Source of the DNA: Nitrobacter sp035546855 | GTDB lineage: Bacteria; Pseudomonadota; Alphaproteobacteria; Rhizobiales; Xanthobacteraceae | Length of the DNA stretch: 64,000 nt | Reading direction: 5' to 3' | Assembly (NCBI GenBank): GCA_035546855.1 | Contig: DASZVY010000034.1 | Location: 45,837-109,836, forward strand | Shown here: positions 25,436 through 34,440 of the stretch, one piece after another | Layout: each line of letters opens with the position of its first letter | Numbering within the stretch: position 1 is the first letter of the stretch | Translations under genes and position numbers: made by a program | Notes under the pieces: model-generated | Told to the model about the DNA's origin: nothing | Databases searched by the model: none | What the model saw: only the letters and a program-made list of their open reading frames with translations

Positions 25436-25466
25436 GCCCGGCCTTCGCAAGGAGGCCGGGCTTTTT
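25436..25466 (+). terminator. Rho-independent terminator after first TRAP binding-protein gene
   Basis: GCCCGGCCT (25436-25444) pairs with AGGCCGGGC (25453-25461), followed by TTTTT (25462-25466). Placed 28 bp after the stop codon. It separates the two paralogous binding-protein genes or allows part-way read-through to the second. Confidence 0.85.
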
Positions 25467-25580
25467 GCGTTGCGACAACCCAGTTCGCGATGGAAATCAT
25501 CATCGACTTGTTCCATGCTCGCGATCAGGCCTCGGCAAGAAGGCTTTCACACAAGCACAATCAGGCAGGGAGAAAGATCA

Positions 25581-26669
25581 ATGAAGCGAAGAGACTTCAT
25601 CAAGGTAACCGGGCTTGGTGCCATTGGCGCCGCTACCGTGGCGGCGCCTGCGATTGCGCAGTCGATGCCCGAACTCAAGTGGCGCATGACGGCGAGCTGG
25701 CCGAAATCGCTGGATACACTCTACGGCGGCGCCGAGATGATGGCGAAAGCCGTCGCCGAGGCGACCGACAACAAATTCCAGATTCAGTCGTTTGCGGCGG
25801 GTGAAATCGTGCCGGGACTGCAGGTGCTCGACGCCGTTCAGAACGGGACCGTCGAGCTTGGACACACCGCGTCATATTACTACTTCGGCAAGGACCCCAC
25901 ATTCGCGATGGGCTCCGCCATCCCGTTCGGCCCCAACATGCGGATCAACCAGGCCTGGTACATGCTGGGCGGCGGCAAGGAAGTGCTCAACGGCTTCTAC
26001 AAGAACTACAACGTCTATTCGATCCTCGCCGGCAATACCGGCTGCCAGATGGGCGGCTGGTTCCGCAAGGAGATCAAAACGGTCGACGACCTGAAGGGCC
26101 TGAAGATGCGCATCGGCGGATTCGCCGGGCGCACCATGCAGAGGCTCGGCGTCGTGCCGCAGCAGCTCGCCGGCGGCGATATCTATCCGGCGCTGGAGAA
26201 GGGAACGATCGATGCGGCCGAGTGGGTCGGACCGTATGACGACGAGAAGCTCGGTTTCTACAAGGTCGCGCCGCATTACTACTATCCTGGCTGGTGGGAA
26301 GGCGGCCCAATGCTGTTGGCCTACGTCAATCTCGACAAGTGGAATGCCCTGCCGAAATATTATCAGCACGTTCTCGAGCTTGCGGGCCAGTATGCCAACA
26401 ACTGGATGATGGCGAAATACGATCAGGTCAATCCGACGTCCCTGAAGAAGCTTCTGGCCGGCGGCACCAAGCTGCACGCGTTCTCGCCGGCCATCATGGA
26501 AGCGAGCTACAAGGCGGCCAAGGAAGTGAACAAGGAAGTTGCGGCGACCAACGCGAATTTCAAAAAGGTCTATGATTCGCTGACGTCGTTCTCCAACGAC
26601 GGCTATGAATGGTTCCAGGTCGCTGAAATCGGCTACGACACCTTCATGGCACGTCACCTGCACGGGTAA
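25581..26669 (+). CDS. TRAP transporter substrate-binding protein DctP-type, copy 2
   Basis: 362 aa, identical in length to copy 1. Tat signal KRRDFIKV, cleavage after AIAQ. Same TakP-like blocks: KMRIGG, GVVPQQLAGGD, DAAEWVGPYDDEKLGF, YYPGWWEGG. The ATG at 25581 has AGGGAG 9 nt upstream; the open frame reaches 111 bp upstream without a signal peptide. The two proteins differ mainly around residues 80-130 and at the C-terminus, so they may bind different acids for the same permease. Confidence 0.93.
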   Translation: MKRRDFIKVTGLGAIGAATVAAPAIAQSMPELKWRMTASWPKSLDTLYGGAEMMAKAVAEATDNKFQIQSFAAGEIVPGLQVLDAVQNGTVELGHTASYYYFGKDPTFAMGSAIPFGPNMRINQAWYMLGGGKEVLNGFYKNYNVYSILAGNTGCQMGGWFRKEIKTVDDLKGLKMRIGGFAGRTMQRLGVVPQQLAGGDIYPALEKGTIDAAEWVGPYDDEKLGFYKVAPHYYYPGWWEGGPMLLAYVNLDKWNALPKYYQHVLELAGQYANNWMMAKYDQVNPTSLKKLLAGGTKLHAFSPAIMEASYKAAKEVNKEVAATNANFKKVYDSLTSFSNDGYEWFQVAEIGYDTFMARHLHG

Positions 26670-26700
26670 GGCTCGTCTTCCAGGGTCGAACAACCAAAAA

Positions 26701-26729
26701 CACCCCGGAGCCGGACTCCGGGGTGTTTC
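26701..26729. terminator. Bidirectional terminator between convergent TRAP genes
   Basis: Perfect 10-bp stem CACCCCGGAG (26701-26710) and CTCCGGGGTG (26716-26725) with a 5-nt loop, flanked by AAAAA on the left and TTTCGTTT on the right. It lies between the second binding-protein gene and the end of the large permease gene and can serve both strands. Confidence 0.9.
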
Positions 26730-26763
26730 GTTTATGCTGTGAGTGGATGAGGGGCGGAGGCCG

Positions 26764-28371
26764 CTATTGCGTTTTCGCGGGCGGCCCGAAATCCAGCGGA
26801 GGAGCGTCGATCTGAGGCACGTCGATCTGGATCTTGTTCAGGTCGATTTTCTCCGGTTTCTCGAGCAGGCCAGTTACCGTCCACGGGAAGGCGATGACGA
26901 TGAGCACCATGATCACCTGCAGGACGATCCAAGGCATCGCACCCCAGTAGATATCGGAGCTCTTTACTTCCTTCGGCGCCACGCCGCGCAGATAGAACAG
27001 TGCGAAGCCGAACGGCGGATGCAGGAACGACGTCTGCATGTTGACGCACAGCATGACGCCGAACCAGATCAGCGCCGGACCATCGCCCACGACCGGCCCG
27101 AGGATCTTTTGCGCGATCGGCGCAATCATCGGCAGGATGATGAATGCGATCTCGAAGAAATCGAGGAAGAACGCCAGAAAGAAAATAAAGGCGTTGATGA
27201 AGATGAGGAAGCCCCAGGCGCCGCCGGGCAGTGACGTCAGCAGATGCTCCAGCCATTCGCCGCCGGAGACGCCGAGAAACACCACCGAGAAACAGGTCGA
27301 GCCGATCAGGATGAACGTCACCATGGTGGTGAGGCGCATGGTCGACTCATAGCCTTGCTTGATGAGGTCACGCAGCTCGGGGATGCGGACAGCCTCGAGG
27401 CAGATCCAGACGACCGCGAGATAGGTGATGGCGAAAGCGAGCTTGAAGACGAGCCCTTCCGTCATGTAGATGCCAATCAGCGTGCCGATGCCACCGGCAA
27501 TGATGCCGACGATCAGAACCTTGCGGCCCGTGCTGCTGAAGTCCTTGTGATGAATGGCGGCCAGCACGATCGCGCCGACGGCTCCCATGGCGCCGGCCTC
27601 GGTCGGCGTCGCAAGTCCCATCATCATGGTGCCGAGCACGACGAAGATCAGCACGGCGGACGGAATGATGCCCATCAGGCATTTCTTCCACAGCGCCCAG
27701 CCGGTCAGCGTGCGGGCTTCCTTCGGCACCGGCGGAACGTGGTCCGGTTTGACGAGGCCGAGCAGGAAAGTATAGCCGGCGAACAGGAAGATCTGGAAAA
27801 CCGACGGGCCCCACGCGCCGAGATACATATCGCCGACCGACTTGCCGAGCTGGTCGGCGAGCACGATCAACACCAGCGAAGGCGGAACGAGTTGCGTGAT
27901 CGTGCCCGATGCCGCCAGCACGCCGGTGATATAACGGATGTTGTAGCCGTAACGCATCATCACCGGCATCGAGATCAGGGCCATGGCGATGACTTGCGCC
28001 GCGACCGTACCGGTGATCGCACCGAGAATGAATCCGACCAGAATAACGGAATAGCCAAGGCCGCCGCGGATAGGACCGAACAGTTGTCCCATCGAGTCCA
28101 GCATGTCCTCCGCGAGACCGCAGCGCTCGAGCACAGCGCCCATGAAAGTGAAGAAAGGAATCGCGAGCAGCAGGTCGTTGGACAGAACGCTGCCGAAGAT
28201 ACGGCCGGGGATGGCCTGAAGGAAATTCAGGTCGAAGAAGCCGAGGTGAATGGCGAGAAAACCGAACGACAGGCCGACGGCTGCGAGCGTGAACGCAACC
28301 GGAAAGCCGATCAGCATGGCCAGAACCAGGCCGCCGAACATCAGCGGCGGCATCATTCCGAGCGTAATCAT
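26764..28371 (-). CDS. dctM: TRAP transporter large permease DctM
   Basis: 535 aa inner-membrane protein, longer than the basic DctM (about 430) because of a central soluble insertion (about 190-290, around KPDHVPPVPKEARTLTGW) and a C-terminal tail, features seen with TakP-class systems. Many hydrophobic segments; a typical opening MMPPLMFGGLVLAMLIGFPV. It drives Na+- or H+-coupled import with DctQ, whose stop codon overlaps its start by 4 bp (ATGA). Its natural partners are the two binding proteins encoded convergently. Confidence 0.93.
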   Translation of the reverse strand: MITLGMMPPLMFGGLVLAMLIGFPVAFTLAAVGLSFGFLAIHLGFFDLNFLQAIPGRIFGSVLSNDLLLAIPFFTFMGAVLERCGLAEDMLDSMGQLFGPIRGGLGYSVILVGFILGAITGTVAAQVIAMALISMPVMMRYGYNIRYITGVLAASGTITQLVPPSLVLIVLADQLGKSVGDMYLGAWGPSVFQIFLFAGYTFLLGLVKPDHVPPVPKEARTLTGWALWKKCLMGIIPSAVLIFVVLGTMMMGLATPTEAGAMGAVGAIVLAAIHHKDFSSTGRKVLIVGIIAGGIGTLIGIYMTEGLVFKLAFAITYLAVVWICLEAVRIPELRDLIKQGYESTMRLTTMVTFILIGSTCFSVVFLGVSGGEWLEHLLTSLPGGAWGFLIFINAFIFFLAFFLDFFEIAFIILPMIAPIAQKILGPVVGDGPALIWFGVMLCVNMQTSFLHPPFGFALFYLRGVAPKEVKSSDIYWGAMPWIVLQVIMVLIVIAFPWTVTGLLEKPEKIDLNKIQIDVPQIDAPPLDFGPPAKTQ

Positions 28372-28907
28372 TGCGTCGGCCTCTCGTACTTCGCGTCGAT
28401 CGTCGTGTAACCGCGAAGCGCGGCGATGCGTTTAATGACTTCCGAGACGCCTTGAAGCGCGAGCATGACGAAACCGGACGGGATGACGAATTTGATCGGC
28501 CAGCGGACCAGGCCGCCGGCGTTTCCGGACATCTCGCCGACAGCGTACGATTGCATGAAGAACGGCCACGAGAGGTAAGCCAGCAGCAGGCAGGCCGGGA
28601 TCAGGAAAAACAGGGTGCCGATGAGGTCGAGCCAGAGCTGGCCGCGTTCGGACAGAAACAGATAAAAGATTTCGACGCGGACGTGCTCGTTGCGCTTGAA
28701 CGTGTAGGACGCTCCGAACATGACGAGGATCGCGAACATGTACCATTGCATTTCGAGCCAGCTATTCGAGCTGTAGTCGAATGCGTAGCGGATCATCGCG
28801 TTGCCGGCGCTGACCAGCACGGCAAGCAGCACAAGGATATTGCAGATATATCCGATCTTCTCGTTGAGCTGGTCGATGGCCGTGCTCAAGGCCAATAACG
28901 GACGCAT
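28368..28907 (-). CDS. dctQ: TRAP transporter small permease DctQ
   Basis: 179 aa with four membrane segments (IGYICNILVLLAVLVSAGNA, YMFAILVMFGASYTF, LIGTLFFLIPACLLLAYL, FVIPSGFVMLALQGV). ATG at 28907 with GGGGGGAG 5 nt upstream; the open frame extends 198 bp further but encodes low-complexity residues with no membrane segment. Together with DctM it forms the membrane part of a TRAP importer. Confidence 0.92.
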   Translation of the reverse strand: MRPLLALSTAIDQLNEKIGYICNILVLLAVLVSAGNAMIRYAFDYSSNSWLEMQWYMFAILVMFGASYTFKRNEHVRVEIFYLFLSERGQLWLDLIGTLFFLIPACLLLAYLSWPFFMQSYAVGEMSGNAGGLVRWPIKFVIPSGFVMLALQGVSEVIKRIAALRGYTTIDAKYERPTQ

Positions 28908-29163
28908 CACACTCCCCCCGAGGCACTGCCGGCGGCATGTGCCCGTGTCTTGCGATGAGGTACGCGGAGCGTCAGCCCCCACCGCGAAGGTATCCCCAAT
29001 GGTGCTCGTGCTGCCTTGATTGCAAGCTCTTGCGGGCGCAGCGGCTTTTCCAGCCGGACAGGCACGAAACCCGCGCACCATTTCAGCGCCGGGAGACGTC
29101 GTCAATGAGAAGTTTGTTGATATTGAACGGGAATATCGGGCGGGAGCTGATCGGCCGCTCCTG
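28908..29163. other. Intergenic region between moaA and dctQ
   Basis: 256 bp between two minus-strand genes. It must hold the promoter of the dctQM operon. No recognisable operator, hairpin or repeat was found. Confidence 0.35.
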
Positions 29164-30192
29164 CTATCCGCCGGTCACGCTCATGTGGCGGCTGACGCTC
29201 GGCCGGTCGTGGCGGCGGTCGATGATGAAATCATGTCCCTTGGGTTTGAGACCGATGGCGCGGTCGATGGTCTGGGACAGCAGATCGTCGCTGTCGGATG
29301 CGCGAAGCGGTCGGCGAAGGTCGGTCGCATCTTCATGGCCAAGGCAGGTGTGCAACGTTCCAGTGCAGGTAATGCGAACCCGATTGCAGGCTTCGCAAAA
29401 ATTGTGCGTCATCGGGGTGATGAAACCGAGCTTGCCGCCGGTCTCGCTAACCTTGACGTAGCGGGCAGGACCCCCGGTGGTCTCGTCGATATCCGTTAAT
29501 GTGTAGGTCTTCGCCAGCCGGGCGCGCACCAGCGACAGCGGCACATATTGATCGATCCGGCCGGCGCCGATATCGCCCATCGGCATCACCTCGATCAGCG
29601 TCAGCGCCATGCCGTTGCCGTGAGCCCATTCCATCAAAGCGGGGATTTCATCCTCGTTGAGGTTTTTCAGGGCCACGGCATTGATTTTCACCGCAAGGCC
29701 CGCGGCCTTCGCGGCCTCGATGCCGGCCATGACCTTGGTGATGTCTCCCCAGCGCGTGATTTCGCGGAACTTGTCGGGGTCGAGCGTGTCGAGCGATACG
29801 TTGATGCGCTTCACGCCACACGCGCGCAGCTCTTCCGCGAAACGCGCGAGTTGCGAGCCATTGGTTGTCAGAGTCAACTCGCTCAGCGCGCCGGTCTTGA
29901 GATGGCGCGAGAGCGAGCGGATCAACGACATCACGTTGCGGCGAACCAGTGGCTCGCCGCCGGTGAGCCGCAGCTTGCGGACGCCTTTCGTGATGAAGGC
30001 TGAACACAGCCGATCAAGTTCCTCCAGGGTCAGCAGATCGGCTTTCGGGAGAAACGTCATGTCTTCGGACATGCAATAGAAGCAGCGCAGGTCGCAGCGA
30101 TCGGTCACCGAAACCCGCAGATAGCTGATCGACCGGCCGAACGGGTCGATCATTGGCTGTGATCGTGCGGAACTCAGGGGCGCGCTGACCAT
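29164..30192 (-). CDS. moaA: GTP 3',8-cyclase (molybdenum cofactor step 1)
   Basis: 342 aa radical SAM enzyme. N-terminal cluster motif C33-x3-C37-x2-C40 (DRCDLRCFYC), SAM-binding LTGGEPLVRRN, C-terminal cluster CEACNRVRITCTGTLHTCLG and the Gly-Gly C-terminus that is functionally important in MoaA. ATG at 30192 is one choice; TTG 30198 and ATG 30153 are also in frame before the conserved FGRSISYLR. No other mo genes are nearby. Confidence 0.96.
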   Translation of the reverse strand: MVSAPLSSARSQPMIDPFGRSISYLRVSVTDRCDLRCFYCMSEDMTFLPKADLLTLEELDRLCSAFITKGVRKLRLTGGEPLVRRNVMSLIRSLSRHLKTGALSELTLTTNGSQLARFAEELRACGVKRINVSLDTLDPDKFREITRWGDITKVMAGIEAAKAAGLAVKINAVALKNLNEDEIPALMEWAHGNGMALTLIEVMPMGDIGAGRIDQYVPLSLVRARLAKTYTLTDIDETTGGPARYVKVSETGGKLGFITPMTHNFCEACNRVRITCTGTLHTCLGHEDATDLRRPLRASDSDDLLSQTIDRAIGLKPKGHDFIIDRRHDRPSVSRHMSVTGG

Positions 30193-30208
30193 CCACAAAG
30201 CCTTTTGG

Positions 30209-30230
30209 CGGGCGGCAAAATGGCCGCCCG
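30209..30230 (-). terminator. GC hairpin between lipoprotein gene and moaA
   Basis: CGGGCGGC (30209-30216) pairs with GCCGCCCG (30223-30230), loop 6 nt. No U-tract follows on the minus strand, so termination is doubtful; it may be a processing or attenuation structure in the leader of moaA. Confidence 0.4.
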
Positions 30231-30299
30231 TGTACCCATAATGTAGGTATCTTGCCGTGCCGACACAATCGGAGTCGCCTCATCCGGTCCGGCAGCGGG

Positions 30300-30803
30300 T
30301 CACCGCGCGGGTGTTGCCGGCGCCGCAGCCGGGAAGGGAGATTGCGCAGCCGGTGCCGCCGCTGCCGGGGCGGCCGTTGCCGCCGGCTGGGCAGCCGCAG
30401 GCGCAGCCGTTGCTTTCGGCCGCCTCGCGTGGCGGCGGACCGGCTTCCTGACCCGCTTGGGTGGCGCCTCCGGCTGCAACTGGCCGACGACCGGATTGGG
30501 ATCAATCGTGGTCTTGCCCTGCGTGAACAAGCTCCCGGCTTGATGGGTAACCTGGACCGGCACCGTCAACGGCTGATACTTCGCCAAGGTGTATGACACG
30601 GTGAAATTATCGGTCGCCGCCACCGTCACCGAGCACGGTGTTTTGCAGGACTGTCCCTGCGATGTGGTAGCGTCGGCGCCTGGCGGGGTCGATTCCAATT
30701 GAACCGTCACGGGTGGCGGTTCCGACCTGAAGGCATCCGTTGAAAAAGAAGAACAGCCAGCCAGACTCACGCCAGCCAGCGCAATCGCGATCATACGACG
30801 CAT
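30300..30803 (-). CDS. Small lipoprotein with PEGA-like domain and Ala/Pro tail
   Basis: 167 aa. Lipoprotein signal MRRMIAIALAGVSLAGC with lipobox LAGC (Cys17). Residues about 31-105 (VTVQLESTPPGADATTSQ, CKTPCSVTV, FTVSYTLAKYQPLTVPV) look like a PEGA beta-domain. Then a basic stretch (RVRKPVRRHARRPK) and an Ala/Pro/Gln-rich tail of about 40 residues. The design suggests an envelope-anchored domain with a flexible tail. ATG 30803 fits the signal; an ATG 27 bp upstream is less suitable. Function unknown. Confidence 0.82.
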   Translation of the reverse strand: MRRMIAIALAGVSLAGCSSFSTDAFRSEPPPVTVQLESTPPGADATTSQGQSCKTPCSVTVAATDNFTVSYTLAKYQPLTVPVQVTHQAGSLFTQGKTTIDPNPVVGQLQPEAPPKRVRKPVRRHARRPKATAAPAAAQPAATAAPAAAAPAAQSPFPAAAPATPAR

Positions 30804-30943
30804 GGTCCCACCCGTATATCGTTGCGGCAATCAGCCACATCCCCGAGGCGACCATAGAGGGACGGGCAGACCCGCGCAATGGGAGCGGAGGCATCGTCAA
30901 CGGTAGGGCCGATGGCTGAAAATCAGATTTTTATATAATAATA

Positions 30944-31633
30944 TCAAATATTTATTTTGAGTTTCTTGAGTATTTCCGTCGCGGCGTCGGGAAGGTCTTT
31001 CATGTGGTCGATCACGCGGTCCGGCTTGAGTTCGACGATCGGGACCTCCGTATATCCGAAGGTCACACCGATCACCGGAGTACCGGCACGACGGGCGACC
31101 CCGACATCGGTCCCGGCATCGCCGACCATGACGGCCGCCGAAAGATCGCCCCCGGCGCGGGCGACGGTCTGCTGGAGGATGGCCGGGTCCGGCTTTGAGA
31201 CGCCGAACGTGTCGGCGCCGCAGATCGCGGCAAAGCGGCTGCTGAGCCCGAGTTGATCGAGCAGGCGCTGCGACAGCCACTCCAGCTTGTTCGTGCAGAC
31301 CGCCAGGCGGCAGCCCCGCGCGGACAGGTCGTCGAGCGCATCGGTCAGTCCTTCGAAGGGCTGCGAGCCGTCGGCGATGTGGTCGGCATAGTATTGGATG
31401 AAATCGTCGGTCATTCGCGCGATATCGTCGGGCGTTGCCGGGCGGTCCTCCGCTTCCAGGCCCCGCTCGATCATGCGGCGGGCACCCGCTCCGATCATGT
31501 TTCGCGCCGATTGCGGCGGGATCGGAGGGAGCCCCTCGCGTTCCAGGACATAATTCAGGGCGGCGATGAGGTCCGGGGCGGTATCGATCAGGGTGCCGTC
31601 GAGATCGAAAACAATTGTCGGGGAGGCTGCCAT
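30944..31633 (-). CDS. gph: Phosphoglycolate phosphatase (HAD hydrolase)
   Basis: 229 aa. HAD motif I DLDGTLIDTAPDL at residues 9-21, motif II in AVCTNK, Lys in SKPDPAIL and motif IV in MVGDAGTD. Removes phosphate from 2-phosphoglycolate formed by DNA repair or RuBisCO oxygenation. Divergent from rpiA. Start 31633 chosen because earlier frame residues are not conserved-looking. Confidence 0.92.
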   Translation of the reverse strand: MAASPTIVFDLDGTLIDTAPDLIAALNYVLEREGLPPIPPQSARNMIGAGARRMIERGLEAEDRPATPDDIARMTDDFIQYYADHIADGSQPFEGLTDALDDLSARGCRLAVCTNKLEWLSQRLLDQLGLSSRFAAICGADTFGVSKPDPAILQQTVARAGGDLSAAVMVGDAGTDVGVARRAGTPVIGVTFGYTEVPIVELKPDRVIDHMKDLPDAATEILKKLKINI

Positions 31634-31785
31634 GGGGGATCGGTACTGTTCCGCGTTTCCCAAGACAAGGGGAAATCCGCGCACGGCCGGATCCCGGAGG
31701 GGCTCGGATGGCTCGTCATAACGCTGTTCCTCAAAGGCAAAGAACGCTAGAGAAGCCCCGCCCGTATTCGCGGAAGGGTCGGAAT

Positions 31786-32484
31786 GTGACGCTCGATGGA
31801 TTGAAAAGGCAGGCCGCGGCTCGTGCTCTTGACCATGTCCGTGACGGCATGAAACTCGGTCTTGGGACGGGGTCGACGGCCAGGCATTTCGTCGAACTGC
31901 TCGGCGAGCGCGTTCGCGCCGGATTGAAGGTCATCGGCGTGCCGACGTCGGAAACCACCCGCGCCGACGCCGAGCGATGGGGTATCCCGCTCACCACTCT
32001 GGACGAGATCGACCGGCTGGACCTTACGGTCGATGGCGCCGACGAAGTCGACCGCGAACTCAATCTGATCAAGGGTGGCGGGGGCGCGCTTCTCCGTGAA
32101 AAAATTGTCGCCGCAGCGTCGGATCGCATGATCGTGATCGCGGATGACACCAAATGGGTCGGCAGGCTTGGCCGCTTTCCATTGCCGATCGAGGTCATTC
32201 CGTTCGGTCTGGCCGCGACCCGCCGAGCGATCGAGGGGACATTTGCGAAGTGCTCTGTTTCCGGGCAAATGGACGTCCGCAAGAGACCGGACGGCCATGC
32301 TTTTGTCACCGATGGTGGCCACTGGATTGTCGACGCCCGGCTCGGAGAGATCCCTGATGCACCTCGTCTGGCCGCGTTGTTGAATCCGATCCCGGGCGTC
32401 GTGGAGCATGGGCTATTTATCGGACTCGCGAATACGGTGGTGTTGGCGGGCTCCCAGGGAATTCGTGTTGTCGAACGGCCATAG
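31786..32484 (+). CDS. rpiA: Ribose-5-phosphate isomerase A
   Basis: 232 aa. GTGSTARHFVELLG, DGADEVDRELNLIKGGGGAL with catalytic Asp/Glu and EKIVAAAS are diagnostic. Interconverts ribose 5-phosphate and ribulose 5-phosphate. Starts with GTG at 31786 behind GGAAGGG; the frame is open into the divergent gph promoter but that is not coding. Followed 22 bp later by the DUF2059 gene. Confidence 0.95.
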   Translation: MTLDGLKRQAAARALDHVRDGMKLGLGTGSTARHFVELLGERVRAGLKVIGVPTSETTRADAERWGIPLTTLDEIDRLDLTVDGADEVDRELNLIKGGGGALLREKIVAAASDRMIVIADDTKWVGRLGRFPLPIEVIPFGLAATRRAIEGTFAKCSVSGQMDVRKRPDGHAFVTDGGHWIVDARLGEIPDAPRLAALLNPIPGVVEHGLFIGLANTVVLAGSQGIRVVERP

Positions 32485-32506
32485 CGCCGGATTGAGGAGA
32501 ATCGGA

Positions 32507-33022
32507 ATGAAGGGTCTTTTGCGGATTTCGCTGGCGGTGTGCTTGATGCTTGGGGGTGCTCTCGTCGGCACGTCGGTTCAGGCTCAGACCACCAATCCGA
32601 ACCCGTCGCCGGCCGCGATCGCGGCCGCGAAAGAATTGCTGACGCTGAAAAACGCGTCAGCGATGTATGCGAACGCCGTTCCGGGAATGGTGGAGCGGAC
32701 CAAGACCACGCTGCTGCAGAGCAATCTCAACTATCAGAAGGACCTGAACGAGGTCGCGATCATCGTGGCGAAGGAATTCGCGGGTCGCGAGAAAGAGATC
32801 GGCGAGGGCATGGCGAAGATTTACGCCAGTCATTTTACCGAGCAGGAGCTGAAAGACCTAGTGACCTTCTACAAATCTCCGCTTGGGCAGAAGCTGCTCA
32901 AGGAGGAGCCGGTGGCAATCCGGGAGAGCGTCGGCTTCATGGATCAATGGGCCCATCAGTTCGCGGAAACCGTCAACGGCGCATTCCGGGCCGAGATGCG
33001 CAAGCGCGGCAAGGAAATCTAG
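32507..33022 (+). CDS. DUF2059 secreted protein
   Basis: 171 aa. Signal peptide (MKGLLRISLAVCLMLGGALV, cleavage after VQA about 26), then an all-helical DUF2059 domain with ASHFTEQELKDLVTFYKSPLGQK-type sequence characteristic of the family. Periplasmic, function unknown. Starts at 32507 with GAGGAGA upstream. Sits between rpiA and gor in one direction, likely co-transcribed. Confidence 0.9.
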   Translation: MKGLLRISLAVCLMLGGALVGTSVQAQTTNPNPSPAAIAAAKELLTLKNASAMYANAVPGMVERTKTTLLQSNLNYQKDLNEVAIIVAKEFAGREKEIGEGMAKIYASHFTEQELKDLVTFYKSPLGQKLLKEEPVAIRESVGFMDQWAHQFAETVNGAFRAEMRKRGKEI

Positions 33023-33051
33023 AAGAAATCTGATTTCGATCGGAACGGGCC

Positions 33052-34437
33052 ATGGCTGATTTCGACGTCGATCTTTTCGTAATTGGTGGCGGTTCGGGCG
33101 GCGTTCGCGCCGCCCGAATTGCTGCGGGATACGGCGCGAGCGTGATGGTCGCCGAGGAATACCGGATGGGCGGCACCTGCGTGATCCGCGGTTGCGTCCC
33201 CAAGAAGCTCCTCGTCTATGCATCGCATATCCGGCACGAGGTTGAAGACGCCGCGGGGTTCGGCTGGACGATTCCGTCAGCCATCTTCGGCTGGCCCACT
33301 CTGATCGCGAACAAGGACAAGGAAATCGCCCGACTCGAGGCGGCCTATACCGCCAACGTCGAAAAGGCGGGAGCGCGCATCGTCAAGACGCGGGCCGTGT
33401 TTGAAGACCCGCACACGATTCGCCTCGCCACGGGCGAAGCCGTCCGGGCGAAATACGTGCTGATCGCGACGGGCGGCGCGCCCAATCACGGGCGGCCGAT
33501 TCCGGGCATCGAGCACGTCATTTCCTCCAACGAGGTATTCCATCTGCGTGAACTGCCGAAACGCATCCTGATCCAGGGTGGCGGGTATATCGCGCTGGAG
33601 TTCGCATGCATCTTTGCCGGTCTCGGCAGCGACGTGACACTGGTGTACCGCGGCGAAAACATCCTGCGGGGATTCGATGACGATGTTCGCTCTCACGTTC
33701 GGGTCGAGATGGAAAAGGACGGCGTCACCATTCTGACGGGATGCACGGTCGACAAGATCGAGAAGCACGGCGGCGAATATACGTCGCGCCTGTCCAACGG
33801 TTCGAGCGTTGCGTCGGATCAGGTGCTGTTCGCGATCGGCCGGCACCCGAACGTCGCCAATCTCGGCCTCGAAAAAGCGGGTGTCGCCATCAACCCGAAG
33901 AATGGCGGCATCGCCGTCGATGGTTTCTCGCGGACCAACGTGCCGAACATCTATGCGATCGGCGACGTCACGCATCGTTTCAACCTGACGCCGGTTGCGA
34001 TCCGGGAAGGCCATGCTTTTGCCGACACGGTTTTCGGCGGCAAGTCCGTGCGGGTGGACCATGCCGACATTCCGACGGCCGTGTTTTCGCAGCCTGAGGT
34101 CGGGACGGTCGGTCTGACCGAGGCCCAGGCGCGGGCGCAGTTTGCCGCCGTCGATATCTACAAGGCGACGTTCCGGCCGATGAAGGCGACGCTGTCGGGT
34201 CGTGACACCCGTATCCTCATGAAGCTTGTGGTCGATGCCACGACGGATCGCGTGGTGGGATGTCATATCGTCGGCGACGGGGCAGCCGAGATGACTCAGG
34301 TCCTCGGGATCGCGGTCAAGATGAAGGCGACGAAGGCAGACTTCGACGCGACGATCGCGCTACATCCGACCGCCGCCGAAGAACTCGTCACCATGCGGAC
34401 GCCGACGGCGCGCTATGTGCGCGAGGCCGCGGAATAG
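33052..34437 (+). CDS. gor: Glutathione-disulfide reductase
   Basis: 461 aa FAD/NADPH disulfide reductase. FAD-binding GGGSGGVRAARIAAGYGA near residue 12, redox pair in GGTCVIRGCVPKKL, NAD(P)-binding GGGYIALEFACIFAGLG, and the C-terminal dimer-interface active-site HPTAAEELV. Keeps glutathione reduced in the cytoplasm. Ends 3 bp before the convergent hydrolase gene. Confidence 0.95.
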   Translation: MADFDVDLFVIGGGSGGVRAARIAAGYGASVMVAEEYRMGGTCVIRGCVPKKLLVYASHIRHEVEDAAGFGWTIPSAIFGWPTLIANKDKEIARLEAAYTANVEKAGARIVKTRAVFEDPHTIRLATGEAVRAKYVLIATGGAPNHGRPIPGIEHVISSNEVFHLRELPKRILIQGGGYIALEFACIFAGLGSDVTLVYRGENILRGFDDDVRSHVRVEMEKDGVTILTGCTVDKIEKHGGEYTSRLSNGSSVASDQVLFAIGRHPNVANLGLEKAGVAINPKNGGIAVDGFSRTNVPNIYAIGDVTHRFNLTPVAIREGHAFADTVFGGKSVRVDHADIPTAVFSQPEVGTVGLTEAQARAQFAAVDIYKATFRPMKATLSGRDTRILMKLVVDATTDRVVGCHIVGDGAAEMTQVLGIAVKMKATKADFDATIALHPTAAEELVTMRTPTARYVREAAE

Positions 34438-34440
34438 CCG

